Source: Endomychus coccineus (lineage: Eukaryota; Arthropoda; Insecta; Coleoptera; Endomychidae). From it: a stretch of 64,000 nucleotides of DNA. The notes below the pieces were generated by a model. The model saw nothing but the letters and a program-made list of their open reading frames with translations. It was not told the DNA's origin and searched no databases. Each line of letters starts with the position of its first letter. The first letter of the stretch is position 1. This document shows, one piece after another, positions 12,790 to 24,715 of the stretch. Location of the stretch: assembly GCA_958510875.1 (NCBI GenBank), contig OY294067.1, positions 144,312,046-144,376,045 of the forward strand, read 5' to 3'. Position numbers and translations under genes: made by a program.

Positions 12790-12843
<54 letters not shown>
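12790..12843. repeat. (TA)n microsatellite at PLE-2 3' end
   Basis: TA tract immediately beyond the 3' side (minus-strand sense) of the second PLE family copy. Confidence 0.95.
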
Positions 12844-12844
<1 letters not shown>

Positions 12845-12845
<1 letters not shown>

Positions 12846-12930
12846 TCCGTGTTGTCGTAGATTGGTTTCGAAAGGAACCGTTGATATGACGACGTTTCGG
12901 CACAATCTCATGTGCCATCTTCAGGTCTTC
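12845..12930 (-). ncRNA. Hammerhead-ribozyme-like motif of PLE-2
   Basis: On the minus strand CTGAAGA (12924-12918) fits the hammerhead core CUGANGA. One bulged T follows, then a five-pair helix GGCAC/GTGCC with an eight-base loop, then GAAA immediately after the helix (12898-12895) and CGTCGT. A distant ACGAC could partly close helix III. PLEs are known to carry hammerhead motifs in their terminal repeats. The bulge and the weak helix III make activity uncertain. Confidence 0.4.
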
Positions 12931-13121
12931 TCTTCAGGGCTGCTGCTCTGCTTCGAGTTAACTTGAAACTGATCTCCGTTGATCCTGTTGGTGTCTTATG
13001 TATCCTTGTTACATCTGGATGATTTTGCCGGTTTGATGCGTCTGATTGAGTTTGTTGGTCTGTTGCGTTCGAGCGATTTTGTCGGTTCGTTGCGTTCGAG
13101 CGGGTTTGCCGGTCCGTTGAA

Positions 13122-13808
13122 TTAGTCTGGTTGACTGTTCTCCTGGGTGGTTGAAGGGCTGGTTTCCAAGCAGTTGGTAATCTCTGAAGGTCGCTTCTCG
13201 ATTTCGATGGCTTCTCTTATGATGCGTTTTCTTTTGTGCTCCAGGCTGGCTAGGACTCGGGTGTTGTCAAAATCGATTTCATGTGAAGTTTTTCTAACAT
13301 GTTCGGCAAGTGATGATGTTGTTTCTTGCTTTGCGACTGCATTGCGGTGTTCTTCACGTCGAATGTTGATTCTTCTGTTAGTTTGTTCTATGTAGCTTCC
13401 TTCGCAATCTGTGCATGGTATTTCGTAGACCCCTTGTGTTTCCAGATTTATTTTGGATTTAGCATTAGGCAGTACTTGACCAATCTTCCTTGTCGTGTAG
13501 AAACTTGTCTCAATGATGTGTTTTTTGAGAATTCTGCTGATCTTCTCTGTAGTACCTTTGACGTATGGGAGATGGGCTTTGGCGACAGTTTCTCCTTTTT
13601 CTTCTTCTGTGGTTCTATCTGTCTGGAGTCGTGGCCTTAGTGCTCGTCTGATATTTTCTTTTGAGAACCCGTTTTGTTGTAGCGTGGTTTGTATTGTCTG
13701 CATTTCTTGTTGTTTGTGGTCATTGTCGGTTAGTCGGTCTGATCTGGTTATGAGTGTTTTTATCACGGATTGGAGTTGTGCTGGATGGTGATGTGACTGG
13801 GCGTTCAA
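13122..13808 (-). pseudogene. PLE-2 C-terminal fragment with GIY-YIG domain
   Basis: One open frame of 228 codons covers the RT thumb/linker (KAHLPYVKGTTEKISRIL, residues 78-95; LPYVxGxxEKI is standard in PLEs) and a GIY-YIG endonuclease: GVYEIPCTDCEGSYIEQT at residues 126-143 and the conserved Arg region RRINIRREEH. The frame is intact but lacks the RT catalytic part, so the copy is 5'-truncated. The second signature reads YIE instead of YIG, losing a near-invariant Gly. GC content is higher than in the PLE-1 copies and sequence identity to them is low, so this is a different family. Its 3' end (minus sense) carries the hammerhead-like motif and a TA tract. Confidence 0.8.
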
Positions 13809-13820
13809 GTAACGAATCCA

Positions 13821-14935
<1,115 letters not shown>

Positions 14936-16443
14936 ATAGGAACACTTTGAGGTCACCATATATTCTAATGCACTGAACAGTTCCAGGTCAAAATAAGTGT
15001 CCCCAAAGTACAGTTCGCCTAGATTTGGCAACGCTGTCTAGAACTATTCTACAAGTTCGCAACGCAACATACACGGGTGCTAACAATGCTTTATATTTAT
15101 GCAAATAAATCGTACAAAATTCGGTTCTTAAGTCGAAATGGCTAAAATCGATTACGATATTTTTGCTAATAAATTCAATGTAAATTGACTAGGTCCTTGA
15201 ATAAAAAATTTTACAATACGACTGAACCAGTAGTTGGGAAATACTTTATTGCAATTCAAATTCTGCTATTCAATACTTCTAATTTTATTACATGTTTTAA
15301 AATTACACATGAACAGAGGAGTTGACATAACGCAATTTTTTTAATCTTGCACTAAAATTTTTCGATCGAAATAATTTCTTTTGCTGCATTTGATTATTAT
15401 TTTATGTTGTTTAATGCATAAGTTACAAAAAATTAATTCAGATTTTGCATTTCGAATAACATTGTCGAGTTAAGTGGCATGCAACTCCTTAACAGGTTTC
15501 TTAAGCAAACGATCAATTACGTTTAATTCAAACTTCATTTCACTTCTGTAGGAAGTCCCATATATTTGTTCACAGTAGGAAAATCGGTATTCCGGCATTC
15601 AGCGGCGATACATATGTAATTATCGGAACACAGCACCCTTACGATGGTTGAAATTATTCTCAAGGAAGTATTTGCCACCCTAATATAATTTAATAGACGA
15701 AAGAATAATAAACGCAGTGTAATAACAAATAGACTGAATAAAATAAATATTGTTAGAAACTTAAACATAATTTGAACTTTTTATAATTTTCACTCAAATT
15801 TAGTCAGCTATGACATGTTTGGATAGAACTGTAACTTCCTCAGATATTGTGAGGTAACTCTCAAGTTAACAAGCAAGTTTTACATGTAGCGTAAAATAAG
15901 TTTACTGTTAAGTGTTTGTTTATGTTGATATTAACCTCTAAAGAGATGGCATAAAAGCTAGTGGAAAAGTACATTTCTAATTATGGATAACCCTCTCTCT
16001 AACATCCACGACATTCCCAATTGTAAAATCTTCATTTTATTAAATATTACACGAACATCATGGCCAATAGAGCAACAAGTTTCATACAATATGTGAAAAC
16101 AATTAATTTAATATATATAATAAAGTACCTACTTGATCTGTTATTAGCTCAGAAAAATAATTTCATCTGAGATTAGGAGTTTCTACTTTATGTAAACAGT
16201 AATAATAAGAGCAATGGACTTTTTGAATGTAACATTATAAAAATAAAAACTAGACAGTTTGTAGGGAGCAATATGTGAAATAACATCATAGTGGTTTAAC
16301 AACAAAAAATTAGATATATTTTTAGTACACTATACTTACATTGCCTTTATTTCTATAAAAAATATTAGAACATAGTTTGAATCTTTTTGATAATCTATTA
16401 ACACACACTACAACAACATACATTTTGTACATGTATATGTACA
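14936..16443. other. Sparse region with one possible small secreted ORF
   Basis: Mostly non-coding. A minus-strand frame at 15535-15768 (77 codons) begins MFKFLTIFILFSLFVITLRL, which looks like a signal peptide or membrane anchor. It has three Cys later (CSDNYIC and AEC). No homology is recognised and no promoter is evident. Confidence 0.3.
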
Positions 16444-16623
16444 TTATGTATCTATTTCAGGAGCTGAGCTGTTGAAATACATATGCAGACATATACCAAA
16501 TTCAAGCAAATTCTTGCTTTCTACGGAATAATTTCCAAGTGTGTCGATTTCATATTCTCTCCCATGTATGTTCGGTCTGCTGATGTGTGACTGGTTGATC
16601 TTGAATTTTGAAATATCCTTAAC
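16444..16623 (-). CDS. Candidate terminal exon, unknown gene
   Basis: After an acceptor TTTAAG (minus strand, AG at 16625-16624), a frame stays open for 59 codons to TAA at 16446-16444. It begins VKDISKFKINQSHISRPN and ends FNSSAPEIDT. A similar but broken block occurs at 16848-16948, with matching flanking signals (GTAGGT donor and GTAAG donor), so exon and intron were duplicated together. No known domain is recognised. It could be the last exon of a small minus-strand gene or a decayed family member. Confidence 0.3.
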   Translation of the reverse strand, partial: VKDISKFKINQSHISRPNIHGREYEIDTLGNYSVESKNLLEFGICLHMYFNSSAPEIDT

Positions 16624-16847
16624 CTTAAAGCATACACAAATATTAGTGTAAACTTACAAATTCTTCGTAAACCAAATAACATATGAGAATCTCTCTCGAT
16701 AACAAATGAGTAAAGTATTTATTAAAATGTCAATTTGAAACGATCTCTGTAACATAAACAACAAAATAAGTATTTATCAACCTACCTGCTCCTATTGCCT
16801 AACCCCCATAAGCTGATTGTAAACAATTCTTACAATCTACAGTATAC

Positions 16848-16948
16848 CTGTATTTCCAAATCTGTTAATTCTTCATTCCCTTCCATATAAGTTTGGTTGG
16901 TTAATATGTGGTTGTTATGATTTTCTTGAATTTTGAAGAATATTTAAC
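16848..16948 (-). pseudogene. Duplicated, frameshifted version of the 16444-16623 exon
   Basis: Acceptor TTTTTAG (AG at 16950-16949) and donor CAG|GTATAC bracket 101 nt. It starts VKYSSKFKK like the neighbouring exon, and after a frame change reads NNHILTNQTYMEGNEE, parallel to the other copy. The internal frame change means it cannot encode the same peptide. Confidence 0.3.
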
Positions 16949-17068
16949 CTAAAAACATGCATTAGTATTAGTGTTAGCTTACAAATTCTTTCTAGGACAA
17001 ATAATGTAGAAAAGGGCCCATATAAGAATAATTTATCCACCTACCTTATGCTTTCGATGATGTAGCCA

Positions 17069-17206
17069 TTATTTCGTAGCTGTCATAGTAGTCTTTGCAA
17101 GATTTCTATATTCGGCTGTTGTCAACCTTTGCAATGTATTCCATGCATTTCTATTCTTCGAATATCGTTCATTATAAACGTTGACTGTAGCTCCTGGGAT
17201 AACCAT
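17069..17206 (-). CDS. Small ORF upstream of the duplicated exon block, unknown
   Basis: A 45-codon minus-strand frame reads MVIPGATVNVYNERYSKNRN and then WNTLQRLTTAEYRNLAKTTM to a TAA at 17071-17069. A GTAGGT donor lies downstream, as after the paralogous block near 16785. No family is recognised. It may be part of the same unknown minus-strand transcript. Confidence 0.25.
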   Translation of the reverse strand: MVIPGATVNVYNERYSKNRNAWNTLQRLTTAEYRNLAKTTMTATK

Positions 17207-17434
17207 AAACAAAAGTTGAAGAATGTATGTATGTATGATGATTATGAGCCCTAGACATTTTTAATTTACCAAATACAAACAAACATTATTAGTAAATTGA
17301 TGTAGGTACCCACCAATTGTATTAAGTGCATGCAGTCACGGGAGTTTTCTTTGTAAAATATCTATATCATGTACGGTTATATAAGTCCTATAAAAAATAC
17401 AGCAAAAGGCCAAATTAAAGTGGAAATTTTTTAA

Positions 17435-17640
17435 TTAACTTAGGTAGGTACTTTCTATTTTCGATAACGCAGCCTTGCATCTCATCACATTAAGAACATC
17501 GTTTGTATTAATTTCAGCTCTATTTCTGCTGTAATTAGAGTATATTAATACGCTACGCAAAGAGAAGTCACACTCCGGTCGGCACCTTTGACTTTGAATT
17601 TGGTTACACGAAGTTGCTAGTCGCACATCCTCAGTGCGCA
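17435..17640 (-). CDS. Small Cys-containing ORF, possible exon
   Basis: On the minus strand an acceptor-like TTTGTAG is followed by an open frame (RTEDVRLATSCNQIQSQRCR, then PECDFSL and NTNDVLNVMRCKAAL) ending in TAA at 17435-17437. GC content is higher than its surroundings. No function is recognised and it may be spurious. Confidence 0.2.
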
Positions 17641-18481
17641 GATAATTTGATCTACAAATGAATGAATTTGCAAGCGAAATTCAAAGTTATTTTCAGAAAA
17701 AGCGCCAAGATTCAAAAATGTAATTTATTTAATTAACGAAAATTAATTGAACTAAGAAGTTTTCATACTTTTTCATAATACTAGTAAAATTTATAAATTA
17801 AAATAATATGTAGATACATAATATAATAAAATTAATTATAAATGAGTAATTTTAATAAATTTTTGATTTTTTATCAATTTTTTGTTTTCCAACTTCTCTT
17901 TATCGTATTTAAATCGACTATGTGTAATGCATGTAAATATTCTTTTGGAAACATGGGGCACGAATGCTTTCATAAATTGTTTTGAAATTGTTCTTCCAAT
18001 TTCAACCCAGCATTAGCAGAAACTGCTAGTTTTGTAAGCAAAGTACATATTGTTACAGCTGATTAGTTAACATGATAAAAACATTTGGGCGGCATTTTTA
18101 AGTCTCCAGAAGTTTCATAAGTTTTAAAATGACTTAAGATTGTCTATTCGACATTTTATTATTATATATTATTTTATTCATTATTCGTCTATTTTTGGTT
18201 ACTCGAAAAATCTAAGCAAATTATACAATTATGTTATAGAAAGAGCATTGGTTTCTGGTAAGGTCAATTTTGAATACTCCTCCGTTCGAATTGCCGTTAT
18301 TTCATCATACATTTTGTTGATATTTTCGTCATCGAAAACATAGCCAAAATACCCCTTCAATAATTTCAGATAATTTTAGAAGCAATTCATCTAAATCTTC
18401 AATACAGCCCCCTCAATATATTGAAAATAGTCGAACGAAAAGATTTTTCTGAAATAATTACGAAATTGAGTTAGAGTTGGA
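17641..18481. other. Non-coding stretch
   Basis: AT-rich; no supported gene or RNA. Confidence 0.5.
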
Positions 18482-19720
18482 TCACCGAATTTCCCCATTG
18501 TGCTCGGAGAGTGCCGAACAAATTTTCCAGTTCTGGCATTTAATGATAACGTCTGTTTTGAAATCTACTTTGGATTCGATACTTATTATGGTAAAATTTG
18601 TCAATCTATCTAGGGTCTTGAATGATCGTAAATAGGTTTTTATTAATTTCAAATTTGAAAAGGGCATCTAGCCTACTTCTACTGTCACAGGAAGTGTAAA
18701 ATATATACGTAAAGATGTTGATAAGGAAACACGGATATTAGATTATTGGAATAAATATAATTTAATACATCGAGTGGAGTTGTGTCTCTATTAATAAAAA
18801 ATAAAGGCAATTCTAACTTATCAAATAGAATATCCGATCTATCTTCATGTGTTACCTTTTGTTCTAAGTTGAGACATTGTGCTTTTTTTTTGGTCTCTCT
18901 CTAATGCCCTCCAACCATCAATGTTTTCAAAAATGAAAACTTGTTGTTTTCTGTTAATAGATCGAATCTTTCATTTAATTTTAAGATCCCCGTGTCAAGT
19001 AGCAAAAAATTAAAATTTACTTTAAATTTTGTTTTTGAGTTTAATATGGGCTCATCTGCAGCCTTGTAATTAAAATATCTTCCTCGAAGACGTGGACGAG
19101 CAGTTTCGGTGAATTAAAGTTCCCATTCTAAATCTTCAACAATTGATTTTGAATCAAGTATCAATTGTTCAAATGCACTACCTGTGCGGTGTACGCCTAA
19201 ATCTTTTTTGACCACCTCTGAAAGAGTAATGTCTGATTTTTGCAAAGTTTTGTTTATAGTATTAAGTTTTGATAAAATGTAGCATATTACAACTGAACAT
19301 AGAAACCAGAATTTAACATTAATGAATTCGCCAATAATAATATTGAAAAGCTTACAGTGAAAACAAAATGCAGATTCTGTAGATTTTTAATAAACAAGCC
19401 AAACACGGGGAATAATTTCGTTATTTTGTAACTTTTTACTGAAATATGTATCGTTAAAAGACCTATTGTTGCGGTCAGCAGGATATGTAGTTATTTTAAA
19501 CTGAACTGGTCCATTTTCTGTTGAAAATGGTCTTACTTTATCGGGTATTATTTGTGGTCAGAGATCAAGATCATTCGCGATATTTTCAGAAAATCATGCA
19601 TCCAATGGAAATTCAGAGGTCGCGATTGATTCGTCTGGAGTAGTCAATAGGGAGGATTGTGCCTTTCGAAATAGGAGTCATTCCCTTTGTAGTAGTTGCC
19701 TCTTCAGAAGTAGGTGCCTT
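18482..19720 (-). pseudogene. hAT (TTF-finger / ZMYM1-like) transposase, internally deleted
   Basis: Read on the minus strand, family motifs appear in order. Near 19590-19490 comes IIPDKVRPFSTENGPVQF, the segment before the TTF-type finger. Then ESAFCFHCKLF (finger, about 19370), ITLSEVVKKDLGVHRTG (about 19230-19180), RPRLRGRYFNYKAADEPI (about 19110) and FKVNFNFLLLDTG. It ends with FSNLKLIKTYLRSF (18667 onward), the C-terminal dimerisation segment. The 200 or more residues normally between the finger and ITLSEV, which contain the catalytic acidic residues, are missing, and stops interrupt the rest. This is a dead copy, of the same broad family as the relic at 490-1020. Confidence 0.65.
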
Positions 19721-21184
19721 TTCTGAAGTTGCAAATTTAATGGTTGTGGTCATAGATAACTCTACTACTACTAGTAGAGTTTTCTATGGTTGTGGCTTAT
19801 TTCTATTGTGTTGGTGACTAGATAAATGCTTCAAGCAAGCGGCGATATGTCAAAGAGTTGGCGGAGTGTGACAAAGGGCGCGCGCGCATTCATTTGTAGC
19901 CGCAAGCTCTCTTTGAATTTGCCGAGCTTGTTTGTTGGAATATCAATTTAATTGAATTCTTCTAGTAATAAGATCTAATTTGGCTTACACATCGCAAGTC
20001 GCAATTGATCAAAGCGAATTTGCCGAAAGCTGCATGAGGCGAATTTGTAACAATACTGGTGCCTATTTTTATAGACATAATGAATGTTTGATGTTTGTTA
20101 AGTAATTTTGAAAACTACCCATGGTATGTAATAATTAGCTCTACCCGATGCTGCTTGCGGTAGATTTTTGAAGTATCACATATCGTCCTACCTCTTTCGT
20201 GTAGAGTGTAGACAGACCATACAATTATTTTTAATGGTGTTAGTCTACTTGGAAATAATTCGAGACTAAAATAAATTTTCACGAAAATATATTGACGAGA
20301 TCACGACAATCGTTTCGTTACATTGTATATAAAACGTGAATCAAACGATATTAAAATAAAATAAACTCATAGCTGCCTTTTACCAAAAATGCTGAACCTT
20401 TTTCACGGTTTTTGGATGTTCATATTTTTTCAAAATTGTAGATGAAGTTGAAATGTAGATACTTGCTGGTATAACTTTGATGGATTTTTTCCTGGATGCA
20501 TTGGGCCTTAATTTTTTAATTTCATCGTAAGTCTAGCTTCTCTTTCCAATACAATGCTCTCTTTCTAGCGCTTTGTCAAACGAGCCATCGTATATTCACG
20601 TACCCTAGTCACAAGACAACGTTATTTATGAAGACCCGTATTACCACATAACAAAAGCTGTTAGCAAAGCTTCTTTATTATGTGGTATTACTTCCTATAA
20701 AATCGCCGCTCGCATATTAGGTCAATCAATGGAGCTTGGGAATTGAGTAATTGACTATACTTGCAAACAATTCGAAACTTAGGATTCACGTTTGACTTCA
20801 AGAGAAATAGGAACTGCAAAAATTTGCACGTTCCTTATGACGCACGGAATATTCTTTAAGCGCCAAAAATGAACAATAAAGTATAACTCTTTGGCAAAAA
20901 TTGCGAATACCTACGTGCAAACTGACAAAAAACTCAACCATTCCACCCTTGTATCAAGTTTGCATGTTTTTTATCGACAGGAACACATCTAATACCTAAT
21001 TATTGTGAAAATTGTTATATTTTCTTTGGTAAAAATGTAAAAATCGTGCAAATCACTGTTGAACACCGCCAACGTCGAAGGGATAATTGTGCAAGTTTGC
21101 ACCTTACAATTTCTTTTGGAAATCAATTATTTACACGAATATGAAGTGATGTATGTCAAAGCAGACAATCGCTTACCGGGAAAT
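19721..21184. other. Non-coding stretch
   Basis: No gene supported. A CG-alternating run (GGGCGCGCGCGC, about 19877) stands out in AT-rich DNA. Confidence 0.5.
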
Positions 21185-21350
21185 TGCCATACATTTTTCA
21201 TATTTTTTTTCAATTTCTTTTAGCGTGAGGACCCATTCAGCCACTCTGTGTAATAATGAAACTTTCAGTGTACATTTCTGAAGGTATGAGCTTTCATTTG
21301 TCATTAAACACAATACGGCACAAACGAGATAGCATACTTAGAAAAAGCAA
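21185..21350 (-). repeat. Inverted copy of the 22.6-kb repeat
   Basis: The reverse complement matches 22560-22895 (shared CTCGTTTGTGCCGTATT, GACAAATGAAAGCT and GGCTGAATGGGTCCT). One unit is present here and about two at the other site, about 1.2 kb away in inverted orientation. Confidence 0.6.
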
Positions 21351-22559
21351 AAACTGACATTTCTCATAGAATTTTAATTTATTTTTTGGATACACAAGAA
21401 TGAAAGTGAATAAATCTAAATTTATTTTTACGATTCTCATGTTTTTATTAATTGCACACTCGTACTTTACAGAATAGGTTATCATAAGAAATAATCCAAA
21501 TGTACATGTTCAGGATAAATGACCATTGCAAATCTACTCTCAATATGCAAATCAACTCATACAAGCATGTCATCACACCACTCCCTGTCATAAGAATTTC
21601 AGTAGATTTGGAAACTCAAATATCAGCCCTCTATTGAAGGTGGTACACCTGAAACATCTGGGGAACTTGACAATTTTTATGTCAAAATAGGAGTAAATTA
21701 TTCAGCTCTGAGATTATTCAGTAATCAAACTTCTTGAATAAATATCTACTTAGAGTTACATACGACTCAAAGTACCTATATTATATGATTTTATGATGAT
21801 CTTTATGTAAATAGAAATAAGGACCAATTTGATGAAGTTTCAAAATACGAATAATGAATCTACGCCCTACGACATTCATAGGTACGACAGTGGAATTGGT
21901 AGTGACGTCACCCTATTGGAGTCAATAATCATCTCCAGGTTTTCTTAGGAAACATCGAAAGCATTCATACAACGCTGCTGCGATGCGCATTCGTATTACT
22001 TTCAGTAGGCTTATTCATTACACCGACCATAGAATTTATGGCACCGACAAAGTAAAAGACATGGAAGAGAAACCATGAACCGCTGCATTCTTGTATCATG
22101 AGCTCACCGTTTTTGCAACCGCCTTTGACTTTGACATAATGTGTTCATATTTTTTCTGTATGTGTCGCGTGCAGCTCATTAGAATAATTTAAAAGAGGGT
22201 TGTAAAATCAACTGACAACTTATCTAAGATACTACCTTAGTGATTATTCAAAGAAAGCTCTTTTAGTAGTATTTATCAATACTATTAAACTATTACCTTA
22301 CCTTAATTGCGAGTTTTAAGTTTTAGTAATTTTCAAAATGCCAGGTTAAGATAAGCTCTGTAAATACTAGCCATCTCCTTCAAAATGTGGATGTGGATTT
22401 TTATGACAATCCAGAATTTCATAAATCGTTACTCAATGAGCTTTGTCAAAATTTAAACAGTAAATGTACGAATTGGAATAGGAAGTTGTTGAAGACCTTC
22501 ATTTCTCGTCGTGTATTTGAGGAATTATTTTATATTGCACGAAATAGTGACATACGAAA
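21351..22559. other. Interval between inverted repeats
   Basis: Contains a CRE-like TGACGTCA at about 21903. An unassigned 62-codon plus-strand frame (22387-22575, VDVDFYDNPEFHKSLLNEL) has no recognised domain and overlaps the start of the right repeat. Confidence 0.35.
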
Positions 22560-22895
22560 GCTCACACCTTCATGAATGTACATTAGAAGTTTCATCATTG
22601 CACAGAGAGGCTGAATGGGTCCTTTATGCAAAAAGAAATTGAAAATGTGAGAATTCTCAGTTTTTATTTTTCCTAAGTATGCTATCTCGTTTGTGCCGTA
22701 TTATGTATAGTGACAAATGAAAGCTTACTTCTTCAGAAATGTTTCATCCTTGCAGTGAAGCTGAATGGGTCCTTACGCAAAAAGAAACTGGAAAAAATAA
22801 ATAAATTTATGAGAAGCCTCAGTTTTAATTTTCTCTAAGTATGCTATACCGTTTGTGCCGTATTGTGTATATTGATAAATGAAAGCTCACATTTT
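22560..22895 (+). repeat. Two tandem copies of a unit of about 165 bp
   Basis: The same order of blocks occurs twice: CTGAATGGGTCCTT, GCAAAAAGAAA, TCTAAGTATGCTAT, GTTTGTGCCGTATT, AAATGAAAGCT. Probably a short non-autonomous element or diverged satellite. Confidence 0.6.
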
Positions 22896-24460
22896 AGGAA
22901 CGAAACTGAAAAAAAAATATTTCAATTCAAATTAAAAACCCGTTTTAAGCCAATATTTACGCTGAGGCCAGATTTACGTATTGAGATCGCCCAGTTTTAA
23001 TAAGCCCATATTGGCTTTTGTGTTCTAATTTTTTTAAGGTCTAATTTGAATGCAATATTCTTTCAGTATTGCTATAAAACTCCATTCTCTTCAAGTAATA
23101 AGTACTTGAAGGTAACATCTACCATATTATATCATTAAATCATGATTGTTGATAAGGTCTATTTTTGAGTAGAATATGTTAGTTGATATAATAAAATAGA
23201 GATAATAAAATAGAAAAGAACTATGTTCCATTCATCCTTTTTTACTTCTTCATAGCAGCTATTTTCCCCACAGTGAATTGAGTAACTCAAGGAGCAAGTA
23301 GGGGAATCTAGTGATAAAATTGACTACTTATAAATTCTAAAAATTCAAAAATTGTTCTATTTGAAATTAAAAAGTCCATAATGACAACATATAACCCAAG
23401 ATAACAAGAAAAAGCTTCAATCTCTTTCCGATACTAATTTTTGGAGATTTGATGGTAAATGTTAATGTTAACGAATGTTAATTAAAAGTGCTTGAAAGTA
23501 ATTTTCACAAAAAAAATGAATATTAATATAACAAAGTAGAATAGAAACACTAATTTTTTATTATTGTACCATAAATAGCTTAAGATTGTAAGTTTTTTCA
23601 TACATTTGTATCGTTTGAAGTTGACACGCTACTGTTGAAACTATAGTCACAATTGTGTTTCTATAGTATATGTGATGAAAAACCAGGGTTTTTATTTTAT
23701 GTTATTATAATATGATAAATTATTACAAAGTAACGGCTTCCACCATTGAATTGTTTTATGCATAAATATTATTGATAAATGTATGGACTAATTCATGTAG
23801 AAGATTGGGATCGGTGAAGTTTAACTTAATGTTGATGTACTGTTTATAAGTTATATAGTAAATGTAAAACCACCTACACAAAATGATACGTTCGGTAACA
23901 ATATTCGTGTTCCTCGTATAAAAAAAGGATAAAAATACTCAAAGTGGCGTAATTATAAATGTTCATTTATTAGATTTTTATGGTTAGAAACGCATTCTTA
24001 ACAACCAAAATCAACTTAATTGATATAGAGCACCATGGATTAGAGTTATGAAATTCAAATTTGTAAGAGAAAATTTGATAGATAGGGGACTAGTTTAAAT
24101 TTCGTTGATCAATTAAAAGTATATTGCAGTTTTTATATTTTATTAATGCTTAAGGAATATAAATAATTTACTCTTAAACATATCACAAGTGGTTTAGTTA
24201 ATTTGTGAACGTTGCACAAAAAGTATGCTCTCCTTTAACAGAGCATTGAAAGAAATACCTCATCGAGAAGACAAATGAAAAATTCCAATATTAGAATTAA
24301 TTGAATCTTTGCTAGGTGTGTACATAGACATTTGAATTTTAATTGCTCCCTCTGTTTATATTAACTTGGACTTATTTGTAACTAAAATCTGAAATGCTCA
24401 GTGTAACCAATCAATTGTTATTAGGTTGTCTAAGTTCAAATTTCATATTATTGCGCCATA
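22896..24460. other. Non-coding stretch upstream of the recombinase gene
   Basis: AT-rich, no gene seen. Confidence 0.5.
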
Positions 24461-24467
24461 TTATTGA

Positions 24468-24617
24468 CCAATGAGAACGTTGGATTATAAACCCATAAGA
24501 AAGTGTATAATGTCTACAAATCTCGCGCTTAAAGCAGTTAATTTAAGGCGTAGTACGACTGACATGGTGCCGCATGATACAATGAATATGGTGCCGTATT
24601 ATTTAGAAGAAAATTGA
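24468..24617 (+). promoter_or_regulatory. Possible promoter / 5' leader with short upstream ORF
   Basis: A CCAAT box (GACCAATGAGAAC, about 24468) and a GC-richer segment precede the coding exon. A 17-codon frame ATGGTGCCGCATGATAC... opens at 24564 and stops at 24617, just before the main frame. If transcribed it would be an upstream ORF. The transcription start is not determined. Confidence 0.3.
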
Positions 24618-24715
24618 CAGGAATCCTGATTGGTATTGTGGGAGACTGGTGTTATGCAAATAATTGTTTAACAAATTACTCGTGCTTGTGCAAGCGAATG
24701 TTAAAATTGTTAAAT

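Noticed and set aside
13147..13791. Plus-strand frames opposite the PLE-2 fragment
   Set aside because: Shadow frames; the minus strand carries the GIY-YIG domain.
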